Counted from the first letter of the stretch, positions 1 through 6,567 are shown. The stretch: DNA of 19,710 nt from Pseudomonas sp. (GCA_003488145.1 DNMQ01000115.1:13139-32848), one strand, 5' to 3'. The notes: a model not told the origin generated them from the sequence alone. Numbers and translations are program-made.

Positions 1-230
1 TCGTCGTCGTGCAGGATGGTGTTGATGGTGACGAACACCCGCGCATGAAACAGGTGGGCGAATTTCACCAGCTCGGCAATGTCCGCCACGCTGTTCTCGG
101 CGTTGTGCCGCGCACCGAAGCTCGGGCCGCCGATATACACCGCATCGGCGCCATGCAGGATGGCTTCACGGGCAATGCTGGCATCCCGGGCGGGGGCGAG
201 CAGTTCGAGATGGTGCTTGGGCAGGGACAT
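1..230 (-). CDS. rlhA: 23S rRNA C2501 hydroxylase RlhA, N-terminal part (peptidase U32 family)
   Basis: The first 76 residues read leftwards from an ATG at 230 and run off the left edge. They contain LELLAPARDA, the stretch HGADAVYIGG and a following GARHN, ending in NTILHDDE. This is close to the start of E. coli RlhA (YdcP), as I recall that sequence. RlhA is a U32-family protein that hydroxylates cytidine 2501 of 23S rRNA in a prephenate-dependent way. The other U32 paralogue, TrhP/YegQ, has a clearly different N-terminus, so RlhA is preferred. The catalytic and Fe-S cysteine regions lie outside the window, so the assignment rests on the N-terminal barrel strands only. No clear Shine-Dalgarno precedes the ATG; the start is chosen because it aligns with the family start. 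Confidence 0.85.
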   Translation of the reverse strand, partial: MSLPKHHLELLAPARDASIAREAILHGADAVYIGGPSFGARHNAENSVADIAELVKFAHLFHARVFVTINTILHDD

Positions 231-262
231 GGCGCGGACCGGATTTGAATCGAAAGGCGCGC

Positions 263-291
263 ATTGTAATGGCTTGCGGCCGGTTTGGGAC
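263..291 (-). promoter_or_regulatory. possible promoter for rlhA
   Basis: On the minus strand, TACAAT (263-268) is a good -10 hexamer, with a poor -35 match GTCCCA (286-291) 17 bp upstream. It would place transcription start roughly 25 nt before the rlhA ATG. A GC-rich inverted repeat (276-281 with 293-298) overlaps the -35 side. The remaining sequence up to 429 shows no gene. Confidence 0.3.
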
Positions 292-429
292 TGGCCGCCG
301 GGCCAACCGTGGTGTGCGGGGACAAACGGCCCGCTGCTACTCAAGGTCACTCGAGCGTTTGGTAGGCGTTGCTACACCGGTGCCTGGCACGATCGCCCAT
401 CGAGTCAGGCTGGCGGCGTGGCGATGCTG

Positions 430-831
430 TCAAAGCCCACCCAGCAGATCGTGCGCATCGAGCAGGCGCCAGGCGATTTCCGGCTGTTTCTCCAGCCCGC
501 GGCGTACGGCGGCGGCGATGGCGGGGCGGGTCTTGCGGCAGAGACCGGGCTGCTCGGCGAACTCGATGGCGATGCCGCGCATGCTGCGCACCTCGTTGTG
601 GCCGGGGGCGACGGTCATGCGGATGCCGAGCTGGTCGAGCATGCGTTGCTGCACGCGCTTGAGATCGTCCAGGCTCTGCACGTTTTCCAGACGTTCGAGC
701 AGGCGGCGTTCTTCGTGACGGGTCAGCATGAGAATGCGCACGTCGGCGCCGGCTGTTTCCAGCAGCTCGTCACGCCGGCAGGTGCAGGTGCCGGGCGGGC
801 AGGAGGGGCGAAGCGGCGGCAGGCTATTCAT
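430..831 (-). CDS. small hypothetical protein with N-terminal CX4CXC cysteines
   Basis: 133 residues from an ATG at 831. I do not recognise a named family. The N-terminus is proline-rich and carries three close cysteines (C11, C16, C18 in SCPPGTCTC). The middle is a charged helical region with many Arg, Glu and Leu residues, and one further cysteine lies in PGLCRKTR near residue 98. There is no signal peptide or membrane segment, so it is probably cytoplasmic. The cysteines could bind a metal, but that is inference. It is divergent from the CAP-domain gene, with about 150 bp between them, and is co-oriented with rlhA about 200 bp downstream. Codon use looks typical of the neighbours, so I take it as a real gene. 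Confidence 0.7.
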   Translation of the reverse strand: MNSLPPLRPSCPPGTCTCRRDELLETAGADVRILMLTRHEERRLLERLENVQSLDDLKRVQQRMLDQLGIRMTVAPGHNEVRSMRGIAIEFAEQPGLCRKTRPAIAAAVRRGLEKQPEIAWRLLDAHDLLGGL

Positions 832-984
832 GGCTTTCGATCATAGCCAAGCCGGCGCAATGCGCACAGCCAGTGGCCTTGTGCCTGCGCGGAGATGACA
901 AGCGTGGCAGCGTCGCGCACCATGGCGCTTCATTTCTGCGCCGGGTGCGCCTCGTTCCGTCAGGGATTTTGCTGGAGAACTGTC

Positions 985-1821
985 ATGCGTGTTCTGTCAT
1001 CCGTCCTGCTGATCGCAACCTTGTGCGTTGCTGGCGCTGCTGTGGCCGAGGAGGCCCGCCTGGTCGAGGCGATCAATGCCTACCGTGGTGAAGTGCAGCG
1101 CTGCGGCGACAAGGCGAGCGAAGAGCTGCCGCCACTCACCGCCGACTCGCGCCTGAATTTGCCGGTCGATGGCGCAGGCGACCTGCAGCAGGCACTGTCC
1201 CGCGCGGGCTATCCGATGGTGACCGTGCAGGCGATCACCCTGTCCGGCCCGCGGGATGCCCAGGCCGCGATGCAGGCGCTGCGCGAGAGCTTCTGTCGGG
1301 TGATCCTCGACCCGCAGTTCGCCGATATCGGTGTGAGCCGCAACGACCGCGACTGGCGCATCGTGGTGGCGCGGCCGTTGCTCGATGGTCGGTTGGGTGA
1401 CTGGCAGGCCGAAGGGCAGAAGCTGCTGGAGCAGATCAACGCCGCCCGTGCCACCGCCCGCCGTTGCGGCAAGCAGGACTTCGCTGCGGCCGGGCCGCTC
1501 AGCTGGAACGAGACGCTGGGCAGCACCGCCGAAGCCCACAGCCGGGCCATGGCCAACGGCAACTTCTTCAGCCATCTGAGCGAAGACGGCCGCACCCCCG
1601 GCGACCGCGCCGAGCTGGCCGGTTACACCGGCAGGCAGGTTGGCGAAAACATTGCTGCGGCGCTGCCTACTGCCCGCAAGGTGCTGGACGGCTGGCTGGC
1701 CAGCCCCGGGCATTGCGCCAATCTGATGAATCCGCAGTTCAGCGAGCTTGGCGCGGCCTACGCGGTCGATCCGCAGAGCGACGCGGCCATCTACTGGACG
1801 GCGATGTTCGGTGCGCCTTGA
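985..1821 (+). CDS. secreted CAP (SCP/PR1)-domain protein with a degenerate N-terminal repeat
   Basis: 278 residues. The ATG at 985 is chosen over an upstream in-frame start because it has GGAG at about 974 and begins a clean signal peptide (residues 1-21, cleavage near AVA-EE), so the product should be periplasmic or secreted. The C-terminal half is a bacterial CAP domain: FSHLSEDGRTPGDRAE, GENIA, and then a WLASPGHCANLMNPQFSELG segment. CAP proteins of bacteria are mostly of unknown function; lipid, peptide or cell-wall binding have been proposed. The N-terminal half repeats the frame of the domain in decayed form: AINAYR...RCG against QINAAR...RCG, and FCRVILDPQFADIG against HCANLMNPQFSELG. 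The N-terminal copy lacks the FSH and GEN segments. The PhoD-like gene follows 103 bp downstream on the same strand. Confidence 0.85.
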   Translation: MRVLSSVLLIATLCVAGAAVAEEARLVEAINAYRGEVQRCGDKASEELPPLTADSRLNLPVDGAGDLQQALSRAGYPMVTVQAITLSGPRDAQAAMQALRESFCRVILDPQFADIGVSRNDRDWRIVVARPLLDGRLGDWQAEGQKLLEQINAARATARRCGKQDFAAAGPLSWNETLGSTAEAHSRAMANGNFFSHLSEDGRTPGDRAELAGYTGRQVGENIAAALPTARKVLDGWLASPGHCANLMNPQFSELGAAYAVDPQSDAAIYWTAMFGAP

Positions 1822-1924
1822 GCAGTCGTTCAGCGACCACCGCCAAGCCGCTTTCGGCTCGATTGTTGAGCGATCCGGCCGAGCGCGCTGTCAGACGAAC
1901 CTGTTCCCATCAGCAGGGTTGCCC

Positions 1925-3871
1925 TTGACCGCTATCCCCACCCCCGAGCATCTGCCCGCCGTGCTGGCGGGCCCGCTATTGCGGCGTCTCGAGCCTGGCC
2001 TTATGACGTTCTGGCTGGTCGGCTCACGGCCGCTCGAGCTGTCGCTGATTCTCGAAAGCCCGGCAGGCGGACTGCAAAAATCTGTGTCGCCCGATGAGCT
2101 GAGCTGCCAGCGCCTGCCGATCGGCAAGCACGCGGTATTGCATCTAATCGAGTTCGTGCCGGACGCACCGCTGCCAACCGATTGCCTGATCGAATACGAC
2201 CTGCGCATCCACGATGGTGCAGGGGAGCAGGGCATCGCCGGCTGGGCGCCGCATCTGCTCTACGACGGCGCGACGCGGCCGAGCTTCGTCATCAAGTCGC
2301 GGCTCGATCGCGTGCTGCATGGTTCCTGCCGCAAGCCGCACCACGCCGCGACAGATGGTCTGCTGTGTGTCGACGAACTGCTGAGTGACGCGCTGGACAG
2401 TCCGGCCGAGCGCCCGGCCGTGCTGTTGATGACGGGCGACCAGGTCTATGCCGACGATGTCGCGGGGCCGATGCTGGTGGCGATCCACGCATTGGTGCGC
2501 CGGCTGGGGCTTTATGGCGAACAGCTCGAAGGCGCGGTGGTGAACAATAGCGATGAGCTGATGACCCATCCGGCCAGCTATTACCGTCGCGAGCAGCTGT
2601 TGCCCGCATTCAAGTCCAACGAGGCGTTGCGCGAGCGCTTCTTCGGTGGCGTGGAAAAGCCGGTGTTCACCACCGCCAACGGGCAGAACCATCTGATCAG
2701 CCTGGGCGAGGTCATGGCGATGTACCTGCTCGTCTGGTCGCCGACGCCCTGGTCGCTGATCGCCCCGCAGATGCCCGCGCTGGAGCCAGCCGAGGGCGAG
2801 CGTTACCGGAGTGAAGAGGCCTGCCTGCAAGGTTTTATCGCGGGACTGCCGAAGGTGGCCCGCGCCCTGGCTCATATGCCGTCGCTGATGATCTTCGATG
2901 ATCACGACATCACCGACGACTGGAATCTCTCCGCGCGCTGGGAAGAGACTGCCTACGGCCATCCGCTGTCGCGGCGCATCATTGGCAACGCGCTGCTCGC
3001 CTATCTGCTGTGTCAGGCCTGGGGCAACGATCCGACGCGGTTCGCCGAGTTGCTGCTGCCGGTGCGTGAGCTGCTGGCGACGGCGAGCGATGGCTGGCTG
3101 GATTGCGCGGCGCAGGATCAGCTGATCGATACGCTGTTCAGGCTCGACGGCTGGGGCTACGAGTTGCCCACCGATCCGCCGCTGGTGGTGCTGGACACAC
3201 GCACCCGGCGCTGGCGCAGCGAGCGCAACCTCAGTCGACCGTCCGGCCTGATGGACTGGGAGGCGCTGAGCGAATTCCAGCAGAACATTCTCGACAAACC
3301 ATCGGTAATGATCGTCTCGCCAGCACCGATGTTCGGCGTCAAGCTGATCGAGGCGGTACAGCGCGTGTTCAGCTGGGCCGGCCAGCCGTTGCTGGTCGAT
3401 GCGGAGAACTGGATGGCCCATCGCGGCGCCGCCCACGTGATGATGAACATCTTCCGCCACACGCGAACGCCGGGAAACTATGTGGTGCTGTCCGGCGACG
3501 TGCATTACTCCTTCGTCTACGAAGTGCACATTCGCGGTCGCGATACGGCGCCCCAGCTATGGCAGATCACCAGCAGCGGCGTGAAGAACGAGTTTCCGCG
3601 GCGCCTGCTGGACTGGTTCGATCGCCTCAACCGCTGGCTCTACGCGCCCTGGTCGCCACTGAACTGGCTGACCAAGCGCCGCCGGCTGGAAGTCGTACCG
3701 CGCGTGCCTGACCGCAGTAACGCCGGTGAACGGCTATGGAACGGCTCGGGTATCGGCCTGCTGCTGCTCGACGAGCAGGGCAGGCCGCGTGAGATCTACC
3801 AGTTGAATGCCGATGGCACGGCACCAGTGGCGTTTCTTGCCGAGCGCGCTCGCCCTCGTGGCGAGGCGTAG
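1925..3871 (+). CDS. PhoD-like metallophosphatase without signal peptide
   Basis: 648 residues if begun at TTG 1925, which has AGCAGGG upstream; GTG 1961 or ATG 2003 are alternatives. The open frame extends back to 1748, but that part overlaps the CAP gene and looks like a shadow. Metallophosphatase motifs of the PhoD group appear in order: GSC at residues 133-135 (PhoD enzymes carry a metal-binding Cys in a similar motif), GDQVYADD at 171-178, FDDHDITDDW around 324-333, and SGDVHYS around 523-529. These are expected to hold the metal centre that hydrolyses phosphomono- or diesters. Secreted PhoD has a Tat signal; none is visible here, so a cytoplasmic location is inferred. The natural substrate is unknown. 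It converges on the CDF gene with a 19-bp gap holding a GC-rich inverted repeat (3872-3888) but no T tract. Confidence 0.85.
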   Translation: MTAIPTPEHLPAVLAGPLLRRLEPGLMTFWLVGSRPLELSLILESPAGGLQKSVSPDELSCQRLPIGKHAVLHLIEFVPDAPLPTDCLIEYDLRIHDGAGEQGIAGWAPHLLYDGATRPSFVIKSRLDRVLHGSCRKPHHAATDGLLCVDELLSDALDSPAERPAVLLMTGDQVYADDVAGPMLVAIHALVRRLGLYGEQLEGAVVNNSDELMTHPASYYRREQLLPAFKSNEALRERFFGGVEKPVFTTANGQNHLISLGEVMAMYLLVWSPTPWSLIAPQMPALEPAEGERYRSEEACLQGFIAGLPKVARALAHMPSLMIFDDHDITDDWNLSARWEETAYGHPLSRRIIGNALLAYLLCQAWGNDPTRFAELLLPVRELLATASDGWLDCAAQDQLIDTLFRLDGWGYELPTDPPLVVLDTRTRRWRSERNLSRPSGLMDWEALSEFQQNILDKPSVMIVSPAPMFGVKLIEAVQRVFSWAGQPLLVDAENWMAHRGAAHVMMNIFRHTRTPGNYVVLSGDVHYSFVYEVHIRGRDTAPQLWQITSSGVKNEFPRRLLDWFDRLNRWLYAPWSPLNWLTKRRRLEVVPRVPDRSNAGERLWNGSGIGLLLLDEQGRPREIYQLNADGTAPVAFLAERARPRGEA

Positions 3872-3890
3872 CCGCGCGTGCCCCGCGGGA

Positions 3891-4538
3891 TCACGCGCGT
3901 CGCTCCACATCGCTGACCGCCATCCGTTCGGATCGCAACTCTTCCAGAGCATGGCGGGTGATCTGCACCGCCGCGCTGATCGAGAGCAATGCCATGATCG
4001 TCGCCACGATCAGGTCGGGCCAGCCGGCACCTGTGCCGAATACGCCGAGCGCTGCCAGCATGACGGCAAGATTGCCCAGCGCATCGTTGCGGCTGCATAG
4101 CCACACGCTGCGCATGTTGCTGTCGCCTTCGCGGTAGGCGTAGAGCATGGCGGCCACCGCGATATTGGCCAGCAGCGCGATCACGCCGACGACGCCCATG
4201 GTCGAGGCATGCGGCACGCTGCCATCGACGAAATTGCCAATCGCCACCACCAGGATGAACACGCCGAACAGGCCCATCGTCAGCGCCTTGGCCAGCGACG
4301 CCCGCGCCCGCATCACCACGCCCAGGCCCAGCACGAACAGGCTGACGCCGTAGTTGGCCGCATCGCCGAAGAAATCCAGCGAGTCGGCCAGCAGCGATAC
4401 CGACCCCGAGCGCACGCCTGCGCCGATCTCGACACCGAACATCGCCAGGTTGATTAGCAGCGCAATCCAGAGAATGCGCCGATAGCGTCCGCGTGCTGCC
4501 GTGGTGGCGCAGCCGCCGCTGCAACAATTTCCCGCCAT
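3891..4538 (-). CDS. CDF-family cation exporter lacking the C-terminal domain
   Basis: 215 residues from ATG 4538, preceded by GGGAGG at good spacing. The open frame continues upstream to 4607, but that would cover the operator, so the shorter start is chosen. The product is an inner-membrane protein with about six hydrophobic segments. It has a D55xxxD59 pair in TM2 (SLDFFGDAAN) and C148xxxD152 in TM5 (LCSRNDALGN). These are the positions of the CDF transport site, where His/Asp pairs are usual, so a Cys replaces the His in TM5. The N-terminus carries C5, C6 and C10 (NCCSGGC). The chain stops about 20 residues after the last membrane segment, so the cytoplasmic dimerisation domain of typical CDFs (about 300 residues) is absent. 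The divergent MerR-type regulator supports export of a toxic, probably thiophilic, metal ion. Confidence 0.85.
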   Translation of the reverse strand: MAGNCCSGGCATTAARGRYRRILWIALLINLAMFGVEIGAGVRSGSVSLLADSLDFFGDAANYGVSLFVLGLGVVMRARASLAKALTMGLFGVFILVVAIGNFVDGSVPHASTMGVVGVIALLANIAVAAMLYAYREGDSNMRSVWLCSRNDALGNLAVMLAALGVFGTGAGWPDLIVATIMALLSISAAVQITRHALEELRSERMAVSDVERRA

Positions 4539-4566
4539 GACATCGCCTCCCGTTGTCGATGGCGCT

Positions 4567-4597
4567 ACGCTAAACCCTGTAGCCACTACAGGGTCAA
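4567..4597 (-). promoter_or_regulatory. MerR-type promoter/operator of the CDF exporter gene
   Basis: On the minus strand, a -35 hexamer TTGACC (4592-4597) and a -10 of TAGCGT (4567-4572) are separated by 19 bp. Between and overlapping them is a perfect inverted repeat, arms ACCCTGTAG (4574-4582) and CTACAGGGT (4586-4594) around a 3-bp centre. The over-long spacer with a palindrome inside is the hallmark of promoters activated by DNA distortion through MerR, ZntR or CadR proteins. It reads toward the exporter and lies directly before the regulator ATG at 4601, so it should also autoregulate merR. Confidence 0.9.
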
Positions 4598-4600
4598 GCG

Positions 4601-5002
4601 ATGCCACTCACCATCGGCAAACTCAGCAAGGCCACGGCAGTGAACGTGGAGACCATCCGCTATTACGAGCGCATCGGGCTGCTGGCGGCACCGTCGCGCA
4701 CCGAATCCGGCTATCGCACTTTCAGCGAGCAGGACGCCGCGCGGCTGCGTTTCATCAAGCGTGGGCGGGAGCTGGGGTTTTCCCTCGACGAGATCCGCAC
4801 CATGGTCGAGCTGGCCGACCAGCCCGAGCATGCCTGCACCGATGTCGATCGCCTGGTGCAGACGCATCTGGTCGAAGTGCGCCAGCGCATCGCCGATCTT
4901 CAGCGGCTCGAAGCGGAGCTGCAGCGCCTGGCGGGCTGCAGCGAATCGTCGGTCCGCGAGTGCCGCATCATCGAAACCCTGACGGGAGTGCGTCGGCCGT
5001 AG
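4601..5002 (+). CDS. MerR-family metal-responsive regulator (CadR/ZntR/PbrR-like)
   Basis: 133 residues. The winged-helix HTH is at residues 1-70: IGKLSKATAVNVETIRYYER, then the wing with SGYRTF. A long dimerisation helix occupies about 80-110. Cysteines at 79 (HACTDVD), 113 and 121 (GCSES...ECRII) match the three-cysteine scheme of MerR/CadR-type sensors for soft or divalent metals. Cys79 is the helix-start ligand used by MerR, CadR, PbrR and ZntR. The exact metal cannot be read from sequence; Cd, Pb, Zn or Hg are possible. The ATG lies only 7 bp after the operator palindrome, leaving at most a GGGT as ribosome binding signal, so translation may be weak or the mRNA nearly leaderless. It is divergent from the CDF exporter, its likely target. 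Confidence 0.88.
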   Translation: MPLTIGKLSKATAVNVETIRYYERIGLLAAPSRTESGYRTFSEQDAARLRFIKRGRELGFSLDEIRTMVELADQPEHACTDVDRLVQTHLVEVRQRIADLQRLEAELQRLAGCSESSVRECRIIETLTGVRRP

Positions 5003-5037
5003 GTCCGCGGTGTTGCGCGACTCGGTGCGCACGGACC
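5002..5037. other. imperfect stem-loop at the merR stop codon
   Basis: GGTCCG (5002-5007) pairs with CGGACC (5032-5037), and TGCGC (5014-5018) pairs with GCGCA (5027-5031), giving a long hairpin with one side bulge. No T tract follows, so it is not a classic terminator; it could still protect or end the merR transcript. Confidence 0.4.
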
Positions 5038-5130
5038 GCACATCGAGATGTACGGCGCTGACGAAACGCACGGTCTGCCCTCGGGTTCCAAGGCAATGTC
5101 AAAGCTCATTGTTGCCAGAGGACAGCTGCC

Positions 5131-5274
5131 ATGATCGATCCAGACGACCCACTCAAGGATGGCCTGACCCCGCGGGATTATGACGAGTACGGCGATGTGC
5201 CGGACTCGGGCGAAAACGATTCAGGCACCGATTCGAACGACCAACCGGAAGCTGATCAGAGCCCGCTCGGCTAG
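5131..5274 (+). CDS. small acidic hypothetical protein (47 aa)
   Basis: 47 residues from ATG 5131 to TAG 5272-5274, preceded by AGAGGA about 9 nt upstream. The protein is very rich in Asp and Glu with few basic residues (MIDPDDPLKDGLTPRDYDEY at the start), lacks hydrophobic stretches and is probably disordered. I do not recognise a family. The ordered codon use, the SD-like sequence and the lack of a competing ORF make it plausible as a real gene, though short ORFs of this size can be accidental. It lies between merR and another small gene, all on the plus strand. Confidence 0.5.
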   Translation: MIDPDDPLKDGLTPRDYDEYGDVPDSGENDSGTDSNDQPEADQSPLG

Positions 5275-5337
5275 ACGCCGGCCAGGCGTGACCTCGCGTG
5301 AATGTTCATCCACTGGACAATTCGACCCGCCCGGCCT

Positions 5338-5355
5338 AAAAAGGCGCGCTGCGCC
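5338..5355 (-). terminator. possible minus-strand intrinsic terminator with no obvious gene
   Basis: Read on the minus strand, GGCGC-AGC-GCGCC (5343-5355) is followed directly by five T (5338-5342). The stem is only 5 bp. The nearest upstream minus-strand gene ends at 6008, so any transcript ended here would run antisense to the small genes and the FmdB-like gene. Confidence 0.35.
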
Positions 5356-5408
5356 GAGAGGCGTGAGCGCCAAGCGGCAGCAGCGTGTTTTCCAGAGCCA
5401 GGTGAATC

Positions 5409-5537
5409 GTGAGAAAGAAAAAGCCCGTAGACCCCGTCCGCCAAGCCCAGAAGAACCGCGCCCATCGCATCGGCTGGCTGATTGCCCTGGCTGGCATCGT
5501 GGTGGGTTTCGCGCTGGTGATGATGAAATCGGCATAG
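5409..5537 (+). CDS. small single-span membrane protein (42 aa)
   Basis: 42 residues from GTG 5409 to TAG 5535-5537. An in-frame TGA at 5403-5405 leaves GTG as the only sensible start, with AGGTGA just upstream. The N-terminus is strongly basic (VRKKKP, then QKNRAHR). It is followed by one hydrophobic span, GWLIALAGIVVGFALVMM, at about residues 22-39, and a short SA tail. By the positive-inside rule the N-terminus should be cytoplasmic. No family is recognised; the clear split between basic and hydrophobic parts suggests a real microprotein. It sits 134 bp after the acidic 47-residue gene. Confidence 0.6.
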   Translation: MRKKKPVDPVRQAQKNRAHRIGWLIALAGIVVGFALVMMKSA

Positions 5538-5596
5538 CCAGGACGTGCCGGCGGTTTCCGTAGCCGCTCACGACGCTGCAAAAGCACAGTACTCTT

Positions 5597-5647
5597 ACAA
5601 TAACGCCCCGTGTGCAGCAGACAGCCCGCGGCTGTCCGCGCGGGCTG
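5597..5647 (+). promoter_or_regulatory. possible -10 and hairpin leader of the FmdB-like gene
   Basis: TACAAT at about 5597-5602 is a good -10 hexamer with no clear -35. Downstream, the arms CAGCCCGCG (5622-5630) and CGCGGGCTG (5639-5647) form a perfect 9-bp stem with an 8-nt loop. It would stand in the 5' leader about 30 nt before the ATG and lacks a T tract, so it is more likely a leader structure than a terminator. Confidence 0.3.
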
Positions 5648-5677
5648 CCGGCACCGAATCATCACGAGAGGAATACC

Positions 5678-5926
5678 ATGCCAACCTACGACTACCGCTG
5701 CGAAGCCAATGGTCAGGTTTATGAAGTTCGCCATGCCATGGCGCTACGGCCGAAAACCTGGGGCGAACTGCGCGCAGCCGGCGCGCTGGCCGAAGATTCG
5801 AACATTCCGGACGACGCGCCGGTGACCAAACTGATGACGGCTGCCGGGGTGGTCAACAGCCGCGTATTGAAGAATCTGGAAGCGCCGGCATGTGCCCGCG
5901 GGGGCTGTGCCGGCAACTGCCGCTGA
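5678..5926 (+). CDS. FmdB-like small protein with rearranged cysteines
   Basis: 82 residues from ATG 5678, with GAGAGGAA upstream. The start MPTYDYRCEANGQVYEV resembles the FmdB putative zinc-ribbon family (typically MPxYEYRCxxCGxxFE), and VTKLMTAAG resembles the later family segment. The second cysteine of the first CxxC is replaced (C8 then EANG), and the central CPxCG pair is missing. In their place the C-terminus has a cluster C72, C77 and C81 (ACARGGCAGNC). Zinc binding would therefore need C8 together with the tail. The function of the family is not established, although FmdB was named for a supposed link to amide metabolism. It is monocistronic by appearance, followed by a stem-loop repeat and the convergent DUF2141 gene. 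Confidence 0.75.
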   Translation: MPTYDYRCEANGQVYEVRHAMALRPKTWGELRAAGALAEDSNIPDDAPVTKLMTAAGVVNSRVLKNLEAPACARGGCAGNCR

Positions 5927-5960
5927 GTTCAGCCGCGGACATGGATGCGGCGTCGCTAGG

Positions 5961-5986
5961 GTGGAAAACGGCGAAGCCTTTTCCAC
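5961..5986. repeat. REP-like stem-loop, copy 1
   Basis: An inverted repeat with outer arms GTGGAAAA and TTTTCCAC and inner GGC/GCC around a GAA loop, with one unpaired C. It lies in the 81-bp convergent gap between the FmdB-like and DUF2141 genes. A second element with the same core and the same outer flanks (TAG before, CGCG...CCCG after) occurs at 17052-17078, which marks a dispersed family. Confidence 0.6.
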
Positions 5987-6007
5987 GCGGTTTCCCGGGT
6001 TGTTTCG

Positions 6008-6430
6008 TTAGTAACGCATCTCCAGCGTGACCCGGGTCGGTTCGCCGGCGGGCACCTCGAATGCGCTGTCCTCGAAGGACGGCGGGCCCATCACCTTGGG
6101 ATTGTTCGACAGCCCATAGCCTTCCGTTGGGATCATGCCGAAGCGGCGATCCATCTCGCCGTTGTCGTTCTCGTCATGGTAGGCCAGCACCGCGTAGCGT
6201 CCGGGCGGCACGTCCTTGAACACCAGGGTCACCGCTCCCTGCTCGGCCTTGGTCTTCTGCGCGGCGAATGCCTGGTCGTCCTTGCGGAAGGTTTTCGCGC
6301 TGGAATATACCGCTACGGCCACCTGGCCCTTGTCGTGTTGCAGGCCGTCGAGGGTGACCTGCAGTTCCTCGGCATAGGCCGAGGGGACCAAGAGTGCGAG
6401 GGCAGCGCCCAGAATCGGAAGTGCTTTCAT
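6008..6430 (-). CDS. DUF2141 family periplasmic protein
   Basis: 140 residues from ATG 6430. A signal peptide covers residues 1-20 (a Lys, then a hydrophobic core, cleaved near AYA-EE). The mature part matches DUF2141 in my recollection: VAVAVYSSAKTF early, VPPGRYAVLAYHDENDNGEMD in the middle, and GYGLSNNP with a C-terminal VTLEMRY beta strand. The family is a small beta-sandwich of unknown function, exported to the periplasm or outer surface. The SD is weak (AAGAG). It lies 137 bp downstream of the RNA methyltransferase on the same strand and may be co-transcribed. Confidence 0.85.
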   Translation of the reverse strand: MKALPILGAALALLVPSAYAEELQVTLDGLQHDKGQVAVAVYSSAKTFRKDDQAFAAQKTKAEQGAVTLVFKDVPPGRYAVLAYHDENDNGEMDRRFGMIPTEGYGLSNNPKVMGPPSFEDSAFEVPAGEPTRVTLEMRY

Positions 6431-6567
6431 GCTGTGCTCTTGAAGTCGAGGATGCGGAAGTCGCCGGACTCGAACGTGGCCGGCGACGCTTGGAGTCGAT
6501 CGCCGCCATCTTCAGCGAACAAGCGAAGCGTTGTCCACGTGCGGGGTGTAGCGCATCCATCGTTCGA

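Noticed and set aside
79..846. A 255-codon plus-strand open frame near the left end
   Set aside because: It covers rlhA and the CX4CXC gene in antisense and shows no recognisable domain.
997..1713. A 238-codon minus-strand open frame
   Set aside because: It is antisense to the CAP-domain gene, which has a signal peptide and family motifs.
2144..3529. A 461-codon minus-strand open frame
   Set aside because: It is antisense to the PhoD-like gene, whose plus frame carries clear metallophosphatase motifs; long antisense frames are common in GC-rich DNA.
4539..4607. N-terminal extension of the CDF exporter
   Set aside because: It would translate through the MerR operator, and the strong GGGAGG belongs to the ATG at 4538.
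5622..5647. A 9-bp hairpin considered as a terminator for the 42-residue microprotein gene
   Set aside because: No T tract on either strand, and it lies just before the FmdB-like start, so a leader structure is more likely.
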